Shown: positions 6,955-14,456, counted from the first letter of the stretch. The stretch is DNA of 16,125 nt from Anaerolineaceae bacterium (GCA_021107195.1 JAIOTF010000183.1:1-16125), one strand, 5' to 3'. Numbers and translations are program-made. Notes: generated from the sequence alone by a model not told the origin.

Positions 6955-7167
6955 TTAGTTCATCCGAACTACGTCTTGTGCCTGGGGGCCTTTCTGGCCC
7001 TGAACAACGGTGAACTCAACTTGCTGCCCTTCGTTTAAATTACGAAAGCCATCACCTGAGATTGCGCTGTAGTGCACGAAGACATCTTCGCCAGCTTCAC
7101 GTTCGATGAAGCCAAAGCCTTTGGTGCCGTTAAACCACTTCACTGTTCCGGTTTCTCGTTCTGCCAT
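6955..7167 (-). CDS. Cold-shock domain protein (CspA family)
   Basis: A single-domain nucleic-acid-binding protein of 70 residues, the normal CspA length. RNP1 is KGFGFIE (16-22) and RNP2 is VFVHYSAI (29-36), preceded by the typical GTVKWFNGTKGFG and followed by LNEGQQVEFTVVQGQKGPQA. Such proteins bind single-stranded RNA and DNA and act as RNA chaperones in the cytoplasm. The ATG at 7167 has GGAGG 11-12 bases upstream. A strong promoter and a ~97-base untranslated leader precede it, as is common for cold-inducible csp genes; whether this one responds to temperature cannot be seen from the sequence. Confidence 0.96.
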   Translation of the reverse strand: MAERETGTVKWFNGTKGFGFIEREAGEDVFVHYSAISGDGFRNLNEGQQVEFTVVQGQKGPQAQDVVRMN

Positions 7168-7264
7168 GATCTGTATTACCTCCTTCTCTAATGATTCACT
7201 CGTTAAGCTAGAGGTTCCAGATCAGTGCACAAACGGTACTGCTTTAGAAGCAACTGCTAACGGG
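7168..7264 (-). promoter_or_regulatory. 5' untranslated leader of the cold-shock gene
   Basis: About 97 transcribed bases separate the predicted start near 7264 from the ATG. By analogy with cspA leaders it may act in temperature-dependent translation. I see no match to a named riboswitch and only short helices. The rest of the gap to the next gene (7300-7424) holds nothing I recognise. Confidence 0.4.
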
Positions 7265-7270
7265 ACACTA

Positions 7271-7299
7271 AATTTAACATACATTTAACAATTTGTCAA
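7271..7299 (-). promoter_or_regulatory. Strong promoter of the cold-shock gene
   Basis: On the minus strand a perfect TTGACA (7294-7299), 17 bp, and TAAATT (7271-7276) preceded by TGT (extended -10) form the best -35 match in the window. Confidence 0.75.
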
Positions 7300-7424
7300 A
7301 TGACTTTTTGGAAATTGTTACAGCAAAAGAGAAATGTTCCCTGACCCACTCACGAATCGATGTGTGATAATAATGGCGTTTTGTGTTGGGAAAAGTAATT
7401 ATTTGTATTTGTCGGCGAAATAAT

Positions 7425-8279
7425 CTAGATCACGATCAGAACGATGGCAGTCAGGCATAATGCGATGCCTGTCCACTGCCTGCGGGAGATATGCTCTTTC
7501 TGGACCAGGTAAGCCAGCATGATTGTGGCAGCAGGGTACAGCGAGGTTAATACCACGGCCACATCCAGCCGGGTGTGCTGTTGGGCCAGGATGTATACAG
7601 CACTGGCGGCAGAATCCAGCACGCCGCCGAGGATTGCCAGTGGGCTGATTTGTCGGAATGGAATGTCGCTGTCTTTCCTGGGACGGATGATGATCAACAG
7701 CATGGCCGTGCTGAATGAAGCAATTTTGGCGATCAGCGAGGGCAGCACGACCGTTCCGGGCGTAACCTGGGAGAGGAATGTAAAAAAGCCGGCGGCAAAG
7801 ATACCTGAAAGGACGGCCAGGAGCAGGATTTCTTTTTTGATCTTGTTGGTGGTTGTACCCGACTGGCTGACCAGGGCAATTCCGGGAAATGCCATCAGAA
7901 ACCCGGCCAGTTGGGTGAGGGGCGGGAGGCCCTGTGTGAGCATGCCGAAAGCCGCTGGCAGGGCAGCGCCAATCACGCCGGCAATCGGAGCCACAGCCGC
8001 AGCATTGCCCATCGTTAAACCACGGTAGATGGTGATCACCGCCAGAGAACCGCACACCCCGGCCAGAGCGGACCACAGGATGTCCATCCAGGACAGCCAG
8101 GATTCACGCCAGATCAGGCTGAAAATGGAAAGCAGGAGAGAACCGGCGATGGCAGAAACAACCGTTACCCGCAACTCTCCGCCGCGCCGCGAAGCAAGCC
8201 CGCCGCAAAAATCACTTGCGCCGATCAGGCCGGCTGCAGACAGTGCCAGAAACGCCCCGAAAAAGCCAGAAAAAATCAT
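7425..8279 (-). CDS. EamA/DMT-family transporter
   Basis: A 284-residue, very hydrophobic protein with about ten predicted membrane segments arranged as two repeats of five, the drug/metabolite transporter (EamA) layout. The N-terminus FFGAFLALSAAGLIGASDFCGGLASRRGG and the second-half start GGVLDSAASAVYILAQ are typical; the C-terminal half ends in ALYP-type (TSLYPAATIMLAYLVQKE) and RRQWTGIALCLTAIVLIVI signatures. Its substrate is not predictable. The ATG at 8279 is preferred over an upstream start at 8327 because a consensus TATAAT sits 7 bases before it, inside what would be coding sequence for the longer form. There is no ribosome site, so a leaderless message is likely. Confidence 0.87.
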   Translation of the reverse strand: MIFSGFFGAFLALSAAGLIGASDFCGGLASRRGGELRVTVVSAIAGSLLLSIFSLIWRESWLSWMDILWSALAGVCGSLAVITIYRGLTMGNAAAVAPIAGVIGAALPAAFGMLTQGLPPLTQLAGFLMAFPGIALVSQSGTTTNKIKKEILLLAVLSGIFAAGFFTFLSQVTPGTVVLPSLIAKIASFSTAMLLIIIRPRKDSDIPFRQISPLAILGGVLDSAASAVYILAQQHTRLDVAVVLTSLYPAATIMLAYLVQKEHISRRQWTGIALCLTAIVLIVI

Positions 8280-8286
8280 AGGGCTG

Positions 8287-8292
8287 ATTATA
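8287..8292 (-). promoter_or_regulatory. -10 element of the EamA gene (leaderless)
   Basis: A consensus TATAAT on the minus strand lies 7 bases before the ATG. TTGACA is present at 8294-8299 but is only one base from the -10, so it cannot be its -35; no other -35 is convincing. Confidence 0.5.
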
Positions 8293-8364
8293 CTGTCAAA
8301 GGATGGGGCTGGGTGGTTTTGCTGCAATTCTCATCATTGAGGCTTCAGATTTAAATCGAGAGAA

Positions 8365-8396
8365 TCAAAAAACGGCGTTGAATTGTCAACGCCGTT
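8365..8396 (-). terminator. Terminator of the CAP/LysM gene
   Basis: AACGGCGTTGA (8371-8381) and TCAACGCCGTT (8386-8396) form a perfect 11-bp stem with a 4-nt loop, followed on the minus strand by a run of six T. It starts 21 bases past the stop codon. Confidence 0.92.
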
Positions 8397-8417
8397 CGGT
8401 AATCTTCAGGGTTTCTT

Positions 8418-9446
8418 TTATTTCCCGCGCGAACGGAGTGATCCGATGACCACCATAGCTAGCCCCAGGCCACACACCACAATAATGATGATCCCGATCG
8501 TGCGGTCGCTGGCCGACGCGCCAGGGGCAAAATTGGGCAGCAGCGGCTTTTTGGTGGGCGTGGGCGTAACCGATGGTGTGGGTGTCACATGTGTGGCTGT
8601 GACGGTGTAGGTCGGGCGCGGGGTGCGTGTGGGGATGGGTACGGTCACCGTTATGGTGGGGGTTTCCGTAGCGGGTGGTGCGATTCTTATCAACAGTTTT
8701 TGTCCGGCCCAGATGAGCGGATTATTGATATCGAGGCCATTCAATGTAGCCAGTTCCTGAGGTGTCAGGCCGTAGGCTTCAGCGATTGACCACAGCGTTT
8801 GTCCAGGCAGAATTTCGTGTTCGATTGAACCGTCCGGGTAGGGGGTGGCCGTTGTTACGGCAAAGATCAGTTCCGGGGTGAGGGTCGGGATGCCAGGCTG
8901 CGGCGTGCCGGGGCCAACCGTGGCAGCCGGTGTATAGTTGGCCGCGCTGCCGGCGATATAGCCGACATCAATTGTATAGAAGATATATCCATTGCCGACG
9001 CCCACTCCCCCGCCAATATGCGTGTATTGTGGATTGGTCATTGTGTTCCAGTGGATTGCATCCGCCCAGAGGTTGTAAAGCACCGTGTCCAGGCTGGTAC
9101 CGGGACTGACCTGGGCAACATTCTCCGAGATGAACACCGTCTGGCCCCCGCCAAAACCAGCTGCATAAGCTCGCTCGCGCGGGGTTGAGCCGTCTGCGCC
9201 GGTGTGTGTCCATGTGCCAATCACCGCCTGATAATCGGCGTGGGACTGGGCAGAGGCCATCAGCGATCCATCGGTTTGCAGCGGCGGCAGCCCGTTGTTA
9301 GTGCGCAGGTTATTTACGGCCGCGATCAGGTCATAGGCGCTGGCGTCCTGTATAGGAGCGGGCTTAACTGTGGCCGACACCGAAAACGATGCCAGCAGAA
9401 CGCTCAATAGCAATAGAATGGGTGTCAAACGTTGTTTCGTAACCAT
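8418..9446 (-). CDS. Secreted CAP (SCP/PR1) domain protein with LysM domain and C-terminal membrane anchor
   Basis: The 342-residue envelope protein shows, in order: a signal peptide (LTPILLLLSVLLASFSVSA, about 7-25), a CAP/SCP domain (about 35-160; SHADYQAVIGTWTHTG, FISENVAQ and the metal-type His residues, HWNTMTNPQYTHIGGGV), a Thr/Pro linker, a LysM peptidoglycan-binding domain (about 210-255; HEILPGQTLWSIAEAYGLTPQELATLNGLD, LIWAGQKLLI), a long Thr/Pro/Val-rich linker, and a C-terminal hydrophobic helix followed by RSRGK. It is probably tethered to the membrane with the LysM gripping cell-wall sugar polymers. The ATG at 9446 lies 9 bases after TAAAAT and has no ribosome site; an ATG three codons earlier (9455) directly abuts the -10 and is less likely. 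It has its own terminator. Confidence 0.92.
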   Translation of the reverse strand: MVTKQRLTPILLLLSVLLASFSVSATVKPAPIQDASAYDLIAAVNNLRTNNGLPPLQTDGSLMASAQSHADYQAVIGTWTHTGADGSTPRERAYAAGFGGGQTVFISENVAQVSPGTSLDTVLYNLWADAIHWNTMTNPQYTHIGGGVGVGNGYIFYTIDVGYIAGSAANYTPAATVGPGTPQPGIPTLTPELIFAVTTATPYPDGSIEHEILPGQTLWSIAEAYGLTPQELATLNGLDINNPLIWAGQKLLIRIAPPATETPTITVTVPIPTRTPRPTYTVTATHVTPTPSVTPTPTKKPLLPNFAPGASASDRTIGIIIIVVCGLGLAMVVIGSLRSRGK

Positions 9447-9455
9447 TATGAGCAT

Positions 9456-9461
9456 ATTTTA
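9456..9461 (-). promoter_or_regulatory. -10 element of the CAP/LysM gene (leaderless)
   Basis: TAAAAT on the minus strand ends 9 bases before the favoured ATG, so the message would have almost no leader. Confidence 0.4.
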
Positions 9462-9533
9462 CTCTAAAATCGAAATTTGCTGCTGCTTTTTTATTCTGCG
9501 TCCGTCTTATGGGATTTATTTTGTATCAGGATG

Positions 9534-9560
9534 AAAAAACCTCCCACACTGCGAGAGGTT
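9534..9560 (-). terminator. Terminator of the 79-residue gene
   Basis: On the minus strand AACCTC (9555-9560) pairs with GAGGTT (9538-9543) around an 11-nt loop and runs into six T. The stem is short but the T tract is good; it lies 27 bases past the stop. Confidence 0.65.
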
Positions 9561-9587
9561 GAAAACAGGCTGTGATATGCGCTGTCA

Positions 9588-9827
9588 TTAATGCTTGGGA
9601 CGTTCGGGCAGGCTGTTGAAGAACACTGTGCTGTGATTGTAATCAGTGATGATCCCAACTTTTTTCAAATAATCAAGTTGAACATCCTGGATCAGGTGGC
9701 GGCTGAATTCGACATTTTTGGGCGTATAGAATTCACCGGTATACACATCCTGAAAGGAGTTGTCACCCCAGTCAATGATCACCTCACCGTTATTTAAAAT
9801 GAATACCCAATGTCTGCCAACTTGCAT
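9588..9827 (-). CDS. Small hypothetical protein (79 residues)
   Basis: I do not recognise this protein. It is soluble, acidic to neutral and rich in aromatic residues. The first half, GRHWVFILNNGEVIIDWGDNSFQDVYTGEF, reads like a small beta-sheet fold. The second half has a helix (NVEFSRHLIQDVQLDYLKKVG) followed by a short tail. There are no cysteines and no signal peptide. The ATG at 9827 is supported by GAGGAAG just upstream. It lies 50 bases downstream of the Rrf2 regulator on the same strand and may be co-transcribed with it; a terminator follows. Confidence 0.75.
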   Translation of the reverse strand: MQVGRHWVFILNNGEVIIDWGDNSFQDVYTGEFYTPKNVEFSRHLIQDVQLDYLKKVGIITDYNHSTVFFNSLPERPKH

Positions 9828-9877
9828 TTTTCTTCCTCAGCAGTATCTGTTTTATAATCACTTGAAAACAAAGTGCT

Positions 9878-10285
9878 TTACTTCACGGGCTTCAGAAGCT
9901 GCTCGAAATTGGTACTCTTCAGGCGATTGACCAATTCGGCTTGTGATTCTTGCCACACGGGCCGGATCGGGCAATCTTCTCCAAACTCGCAGACTTCAGG
10001 GTGCAGAACACATTCGTTCAAAGCAATGGGTCCGTCAATCGCTTCCACAACTTCAAGTATGGAAATATCTGCTGCTGAGCGGGATAAAGAAACGCCGCCG
10101 CGCGCACCGCGGGAAGTGTTGATCAACCCTGCAATAGAAAGTTGAGAAACGATCTTGGCCAGGAAAGAAGGCGGAATATGTTCCTCTTTGGCGATAAAGC
10201 TGGTTGCAGCTCGTTTGCCAGGTTCAAGTGATGCCAAATAGAGAATGGCGCGCATTGCATAGTCTGCTTGTTTGGTGATTTGCAT
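9878..10285 (-). CDS. Rrf2-family transcriptional regulator with Fe-S cysteines
   Basis: A 135-residue winged-helix regulator of the Rrf2 family (IscR, NsrR, RsrR relatives). The N-terminus MQITKQADYAMRAILYLASL and the recognition region IPPSFLAKIVSQLSIAGLINTSRGARGGVSLSR are diagnostic. Three cysteines, C92, C99 and C105 (ECVLHPEVCEFGEDCPIRPVW), are spaced as cluster ligands, so it probably senses iron-sulfur status, nitric oxide or redox state. It could repress itself and nearby genes. The ATG at 10285 has GAGG 10 bases upstream. No iron-sulfur assembly gene (iscS, sufB and similar) is nearby, so the target pathway is not shown by context. Confidence 0.93.
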   Translation of the reverse strand: MQITKQADYAMRAILYLASLEPGKRAATSFIAKEEHIPPSFLAKIVSQLSIAGLINTSRGARGGVSLSRSAADISILEVVEAIDGPIALNECVLHPEVCEFGEDCPIRPVWQESQAELVNRLKSTNFEQLLKPVK

Positions 10286-10374
10286 ATCTATATGCCTCTT
10301 TAGGTAATTTTGGTAAGATTAGTCTTTTATACCTGATAAGTTTAATATATTATTTGTTTTCCGGCAAGTGACAG

Positions 10375-10397
10375 AGGTCATTCATACAGAATGACCT
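10375..10397. repeat. Perfect inverted repeat between the divergent Rrf2 and thioesterase genes
   Basis: AGGTCATTC (10375-10383) and GAATGACCT (10389-10397) are perfect 9-bp arms around 5 bases, followed on + by TTT. It could be an operator or an intrinsic terminator for a short + transcript; no + gene lies upstream. The region 10286-10523 otherwise holds only AT-rich promoter-like DNA. Confidence 0.6.
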
Positions 10398-10508
10398 TTT
10401 ATCATTAAATTGTGTGATTTTTCTGATATTCGTAATTATTCATATAAAATATTAGGTGGTGTGGTCTATTTTTTATTCGCAAAACTGCAATGCTTTGATT
10501 ATGCCCTC

Positions 10509-10517
10509 TGGTATAAT
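10509..10517 (+). promoter_or_regulatory. Extended -10 of the thioesterase-peptidase operon (leaderless)
   Basis: TGG followed by TATAAT (10512-10517) ends 6 bases before the ATG, so transcription should start at or next to the start codon. I see no good -35, which fits an extended -10 promoter. Confidence 0.6.
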
Positions 10518-10523
10518 CGCGCT

Positions 10524-10973
10524 ATGACCGAGTTTCGTTATACATGCCCAATAGATATTCGTTACAGCGACCTCGACCCGCAGTGGCATGTCAACCATGC
10601 CCGCTTCATTTCTTATCTGGAACAGGCCCGTTTTCGCTATGTGATGGATTTGGGACTGTTTGATGGGCGTTCTTTCCTCGATTTTGAATTCATCATTGCT
10701 GACCTGCATATCTCTTATCTTGCCCCGATACATGCCGGGCGGCCGGTGCGCGTGGCGATGCGCATCACTCGCTTGGGGAACAAGAGCATGGATATCATTT
10801 ATCGGATTGAGGATGAAACCGGCCAGCAGGTTTTCGCAACAGCTGAAACGGTCATGGTCATCTATGACTACCGCGCCCAGCAAACTCATCCCATCTCTGA
10901 TCTCTGGAGGGAGAAGATCGCCGCATTTGAAGGTGTCTCCCCCGGCCCCACGCCAAAAGACAAGAAAGTATAG
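10524..10973 (+). CDS. Hot-dog fold acyl-CoA thioesterase (4HBT / YbgC-like)
   Basis: The 149-residue protein belongs to the 4-hydroxybenzoyl-CoA thioesterase family, which hydrolyses acyl-CoA thioesters in the cytoplasm. The signature RYSDLDPQWHVNHARFISYLEQAR (about 13-36) includes the acidic residue at 18 that corresponds to the family catalytic Asp, plus the conserved H22/N24. The rest follows the five-strand hot-dog pattern ending in TAETVMVIYDY. The ATG at 10524 is chosen because TATAAT lies 6 bases upstream; the longer frame from 10410 would run through that promoter. The peptidase gene starts 7 bases after its stop, so both are one operon. The acyl substrate is not predictable. Confidence 0.9.
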   Translation: MTEFRYTCPIDIRYSDLDPQWHVNHARFISYLEQARFRYVMDLGLFDGRSFLDFEFIIADLHISYLAPIHAGRPVRVAMRITRLGNKSMDIIYRIEDETGQQVFATAETVMVIYDYRAQQTHPISDLWREKIAAFEGVSPGPTPKDKKV

Positions 10974-10980
10974 GTGAAAC

Positions 10981-12027
10981 ATGCCGCTTCCTCCTGTTGA
11001 CGAGACCTATCTCCTTGATGTTTTGACCAATTTATTAAACACGCCCAGTCCCACTGGCTACACCGACAATGCCGTGGACTGGACAGAAAAAGCGTTGGCT
11101 GCGTTCACTCAATTGCAGGTGCAGCGCACAGCCAAAGGCGCACTCCTGGCCACCTGGCAGGGCAGCCAGCCTGGGGCGGCGCGTGCTTTGGCCGTTCATC
11201 TGGACACCCTGGGAGCAATGGTCAAGGAAATTTTGCCTTCAGGCCGTTTACGCCTGACTAATCTGGGCGGGTTGAATTGGAGTTCCGTCGAGTGTGAAGC
11301 CTGCACGATTTTCACCGCTGACGGCCGCACCTATCGCGGCAGCTTGATGCCCGATAAAGCTTCTGCTCATGTGCATGGCGCCAGCGCAACTGAAGAAAAA
11401 CGCGAACCGGCTACCATGGAAGTGCGACTGGATGCCCGCGTGCTGGACAGCGAAGAAACCCGTAACCTTGGCATTGAAGTGGGAGATTTCGTCGCCTTTG
11501 ACCCTCGTTTGGAGGTAGTTAATGGTTTTATCCGTTCCCGTTACCTGGATGACAAAGCCTGCGCGGCCTGCATGCTGGCTGCAATCAAAGCCTTGCAAGA
11601 CGCCGGCCTGACCCCTGTGCGCACATCCCATTTCTTTTTCAGTGTTTTTGAAGAGGTCGGGCACGGTGCTTCGGCGGGTATTCCTGGGGATATTGATGAA
11701 CTGGTCGTAGTCGACATGGCTGCTATTGGCGAAGGTCAGGCGTCGGATGAGTATCACGTGACCATTTGTGTCAAGGACAGCACCGGCCCTTACCACCATG
11801 GTCTCAGCCAATGCCTGCGCAATCTGGCCGAACAGCACAAAATTCCTTTCAAGGTAGATATCTATCCGTATTATGGTTCAGACGGCGGGGCGTTATTACG
11901 AGCCGGTGTTGATGCAGCCGTGGCCCTCATTGGGCCGGGAGTGGATGCTTCACATTCCTATGAGCGCACTCACATGGATGCCCTGCTCGCCACCACTCGC
12001 TGGATTATGGCGTATCTGCTGACTTAA
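10981..12027 (+). CDS. M42-family metallo-aminopeptidase
   Basis: The 348-residue di-metal peptidase of family M42 (glutamyl/deblocking aminopeptidase type) shows all expected ligands: H73 in AVHLDTLGAMVKE, bridging D190/D191 in SRYLDDKAC, catalytic E224 and ligand E225 in VFEEVGHGAS, D245 in LVVVDMAAIG, and H331 in HSYERTHMDAL. It removes N-terminal residues from peptides in the cytoplasm. The start VDETYLLDVLTNLLNTPSPTGYTD and the block GIEVGDFVAFDPR resemble the subgroup found in N-acetylglutaminylglutamine amide (NAGGN) osmolyte clusters, but no NAGGN synthesis gene is seen here. AGGTGA lies just before the ATG. No convincing terminator follows. Confidence 0.9.
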   Translation: MPLPPVDETYLLDVLTNLLNTPSPTGYTDNAVDWTEKALAAFTQLQVQRTAKGALLATWQGSQPGAARALAVHLDTLGAMVKEILPSGRLRLTNLGGLNWSSVECEACTIFTADGRTYRGSLMPDKASAHVHGASATEEKREPATMEVRLDARVLDSEETRNLGIEVGDFVAFDPRLEVVNGFIRSRYLDDKACAACMLAAIKALQDAGLTPVRTSHFFFSVFEEVGHGASAGIPGDIDELVVVDMAAIGEGQASDEYHVTICVKDSTGPYHHGLSQCLRNLAEQHKIPFKVDIYPYYGSDGGALLRAGVDAAVALIGPGVDASHSYERTHMDALLATTRWIMAYLLT

Positions 12028-12086
12028 ACGAAGCAGCGAGACGGGGTCATTATTTGGCGCCTCTACCAAGAAGACATAGACACCGC

Positions 12087-12108
12087 ACCCTGAGCTTGCC
12101 TACGGGGT
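12087..12108. repeat. Degenerate copy of a dispersed palindromic repeat
   Basis: ACCCTGAGCTTGCCTACGGGGT resembles the dispersed element ACCCTGAGCTTGTCGAAGGGT seen between genes in many bacterial genomes (recalled, not searched). Its stem is imperfect here. It lies in the 181-base gap between the peptidase and the membrane protein genes, which otherwise holds no gene. Confidence 0.35.
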
Positions 12109-12208
12109 TCGCACTAACAAAAATTCCTGTTTTTGCATTATATTAAGCGTACGGGATGACGTGTGAGCATCTCTTGGCATTCAGTGTCATCTTTTTAGGA
12201 GGTGTATC

Positions 12209-13684
12209 ATCAAAACCATACAGCGAATTCCGGATTTTTTACGCCGGGTTTTGGGTGCCATCTTTGACCGGCAGTCCGAAAAGGATATCCCCTGGCTGAC
12301 TTGGGGCTGGCTTGGCGGTTTGTATGCGATGGGGGTATTCCTGTGGGGCAAGTTCTTCAATTGGGGCAGTATTCCCTTTGATTGGCTGGACTGGGCCGAG
12401 GTCAACGCCCCGCGGCTGGCCTTTGTCAAGGACGCCGTTATGGAGGGTGTGCTGCCCCTGCACATGGCAGACACCTCGGCGCTGCGCAATGTGACAGATC
12501 GCTTCCTGACCGTTCCCGACCCCATCCTTTCTCCGCAGGTCTTGCTGCTCAAATTCCTCGACGTAGGACCCTTTGTGCTGTTGCACGTCCTCCTGCTCTT
12601 CACCCTGGGTGCCTGGGGACTGCTTTGGTTCCGGCGCCGCTATAACCTTTCGCTGGTGTCTTTTACTGCCTTGTTCCTGCTGTTCAATTTCAATGGTCAT
12701 ATTCTCGCCCATCTCAGTGTGGGGCATGTTACCTTTGCAGGTTATTTCCTTTTCCCCTGGTTTTTAGTGCTCATTTTCCAACTGGTGGTGGATGGACAAA
12801 AAAGCTGGGCATGGGTGGCCAAAATGGCGATCCTCTTGTTTGTCATCTGGCTTCAGGGAGCTTTTCACCAGTATGTCTGGGCGTTGATGTTCCTCGGCTT
12901 GATCGGTTTGACCTCCTGGAAAGCTTTCTGGCCGGCGCTCAAGGCGGGCATTGCCGCCGTGTTGTTAAGTATGGTGCGCATCCTGCCCCCGGCGATGATG
13001 CTCGGCCAGTATGATGATGAGTTTCTCGGCGGATATCCCAGCGTGTGGGACTTCGTGCGCTCAATGGTCACTATCGTCTTCCCGGCGGACTCGATTGAAG
13101 CCCCGCGTAATATGCTCAATACCCTCGCCTGGTGGGAGTTTGATCTCTATCTGGGGTTGATCGGTGCTGCTTTCCTGCTCTACTTTGGATTGGGCCGCTG
13201 GCTGAAATATAAACGCTCTGAAACGGCATATCCGGCGCTCTTGCTGCCGGTGGCTGTTTTGTTTGTTTTTTCCATTGGGCGGGTATACCGCCTGGTGCGT
13301 TTGATTCCCATCCCACTGCTGGCCGGCGAGCGCGCCAGCATTCGTATGATCATCCTGCCCGTCGTAACGCTCCTGATCCTGGCTGCTATCGAGTTCCAGG
13401 CCTGGCTGCGAGAGCGAAAATTGGATCCTGTATTACAGGTGAGCAGTCTGGGCATATTGTTCCTTCTGGGGCATGACCTCTGGCAGCATCTCAAGGTGTG
13501 GCAGGTGACCAATGCCGTTGAGGCATTCCCGGTGGCGCGCGTTGACCTGACTCTTAAAGTGGTCGGCAACCATCCCGACCCGGCATATACCAATATGCTG
13601 GTCATTGGGGCGGTAGTCTCAGCCCTGACTCTGGCGGCTTTGATTGTGCTCTGGGTGCGTGAGCGCCGCGCGGCACGTGCATAA
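12209..13684 (+). CDS. Large polytopic membrane protein (YfhO/GT-C-like), apparent ATC start
   Basis: This protein of about 491 residues has about ten membrane segments separated by short loops. The pattern LLFNFNGHILAHLSVGHVTFAGYFLFPWFLVL and the later LLAGERASIRMIILPVVTLLIL resemble YfhO-like and GT-C glycosyltransferase-like membrane proteins, which use lipid-linked sugars; that assignment is tentative. An early acidic loop (DWLDWAEVNAPRLAF) could be the extracellular active loop. The start is unusual: a perfect AGGAGG (12197-12202) is followed 6 bases later by ATC AAA ACC, in frame with the whole protein. No ATG or GTG lies between the upstream stop (12164) and TTG 12251, which has no ribosome site. 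The DUF4013 gene follows after 16 bases in the same operon. Confidence 0.75.
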   Translation: MKTIQRIPDFLRRVLGAIFDRQSEKDIPWLTWGWLGGLYAMGVFLWGKFFNWGSIPFDWLDWAEVNAPRLAFVKDAVMEGVLPLHMADTSALRNVTDRFLTVPDPILSPQVLLLKFLDVGPFVLLHVLLLFTLGAWGLLWFRRRYNLSLVSFTALFLLFNFNGHILAHLSVGHVTFAGYFLFPWFLVLIFQLVVDGQKSWAWVAKMAILLFVIWLQGAFHQYVWALMFLGLIGLTSWKAFWPALKAGIAAVLLSMVRILPPAMMLGQYDDEFLGGYPSVWDFVRSMVTIVFPADSIEAPRNMLNTLAWWEFDLYLGLIGAAFLLYFGLGRWLKYKRSETAYPALLLPVAVLFVFSIGRVYRLVRLIPIPLLAGERASIRMIILPVVTLLILAAIEFQAWLRERKLDPVLQVSSLGILFLLGHDLWQHLKVWQVTNAVEAFPVARVDLTLKVVGNHPDPAYTNMLVIGAVVSALTLAALIVLWVRERRAARA

Positions 13685-13700
13685 ATTGGAGAAGGAACTG

Positions 13701-14456
13701 ATGGATACATTTACCAGCACTAATCTGAAAAAGTATTTTTCTTATCCTTTTGAAGATAAAAACTGGCAGGGAAAGCTGGCTATCGCAGGCGGTCTTATGC
13801 TGGCCTGCTTTATTATTCCTGTTTTGCCGCTGCTGGCCCTGTACGGCTATATGATGCGGATCATCAAACAAGTGGTCGAGGGTGATGGGCAGCCCACCCT
13901 GCCGGAGTGGGATGATTGGGGAGACCTGATGATGAGCGGCCTGAAACTGATGGGGGAAATGTTCATCTTTGCCCTACCGTTGCTCGTTTTGTGGATCGCC
14001 GGATATGGAGCTATGTTTTTCCCTGCCATGCTTTCTGGCCTTGCCGCCGAGAGCGGCGATATGGGATCCGAAAGTTTGTGGCTGGTGGTTACCCTGCTCA
14101 GTGCAGGCGGCGGCTATATCATGTTTGGTCTGGTGGTGTTCTTGTCTCTCCTGCTGGGTTTTACTCAATCCGTGGTTATGTGCCATGTGGCTGTCACAGG
14201 ACAATTTTCGGCGGCTTTCCGCTTTGGCGAATGGTGGCGCATCCTGCGCAGCAATTTCGGCGAATTCTTGCTGGCGTATGTGTTTATCTTAGGCTTATCG
14301 GTTGGAGTCAGTGTTGTCTACCAAATCCTGATGATGACCATTGTGCTGTGCTGTATTTTGCCGATCGTCCTTTCAGCGGCATCGATCTACTTAATGCTGT
14401 TTACGATGCCCTTGCTTGGTCAGGTATACCGCGCTGCTCTGGAAAAGATGGAATAA
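13701..14456 (+). CDS. DUF4013 membrane protein
   Basis: A 251-residue membrane protein matching the DUF4013 pattern: an N-terminal YPFEDKNWQGKLAIAGGLML, then a first hydrophobic helix, LPLLALYGYMMRIIKQVVEGDGQPTLPEWDDWGDLMMSGLKLMGE, then several more membrane segments to the end. The function of the family is unknown; such proteins are often found beside envelope or transport genes. The ATG at 13701 is preceded by GGAGAAGGA; a longer in-frame start at 13644 would overlap the previous gene by 41 bases and has no ribosome site. A strong terminator follows. Confidence 0.88.
   Translation: MDTFTSTNLKKYFSYPFEDKNWQGKLAIAGGLMLACFIIPVLPLLALYGYMMRIIKQVVEGDGQPTLPEWDDWGDLMMSGLKLMGEMFIFALPLLVLWIAGYGAMFFPAMLSGLAAESGDMGSESLWLVVTLLSAGGGYIMFGLVVFLSLLLGFTQSVVMCHVAVTGQFSAAFRFGEWWRILRSNFGEFLLAYVFILGLSVGVSVVYQILMMTIVLCCILPIVLSAASIYLMLFTMPLLGQVYRAALEKME

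Noticed and set aside
8294..8299. TTGACA upstream of the EamA gene as a -35
   Set aside because: It is only one base from the TATAAT, so it cannot be paired with it.
11248..11838. A 196-residue minus-strand frame
   Set aside because: It is antisense to the M42 peptidase, whose metal ligands are all present on the + strand.
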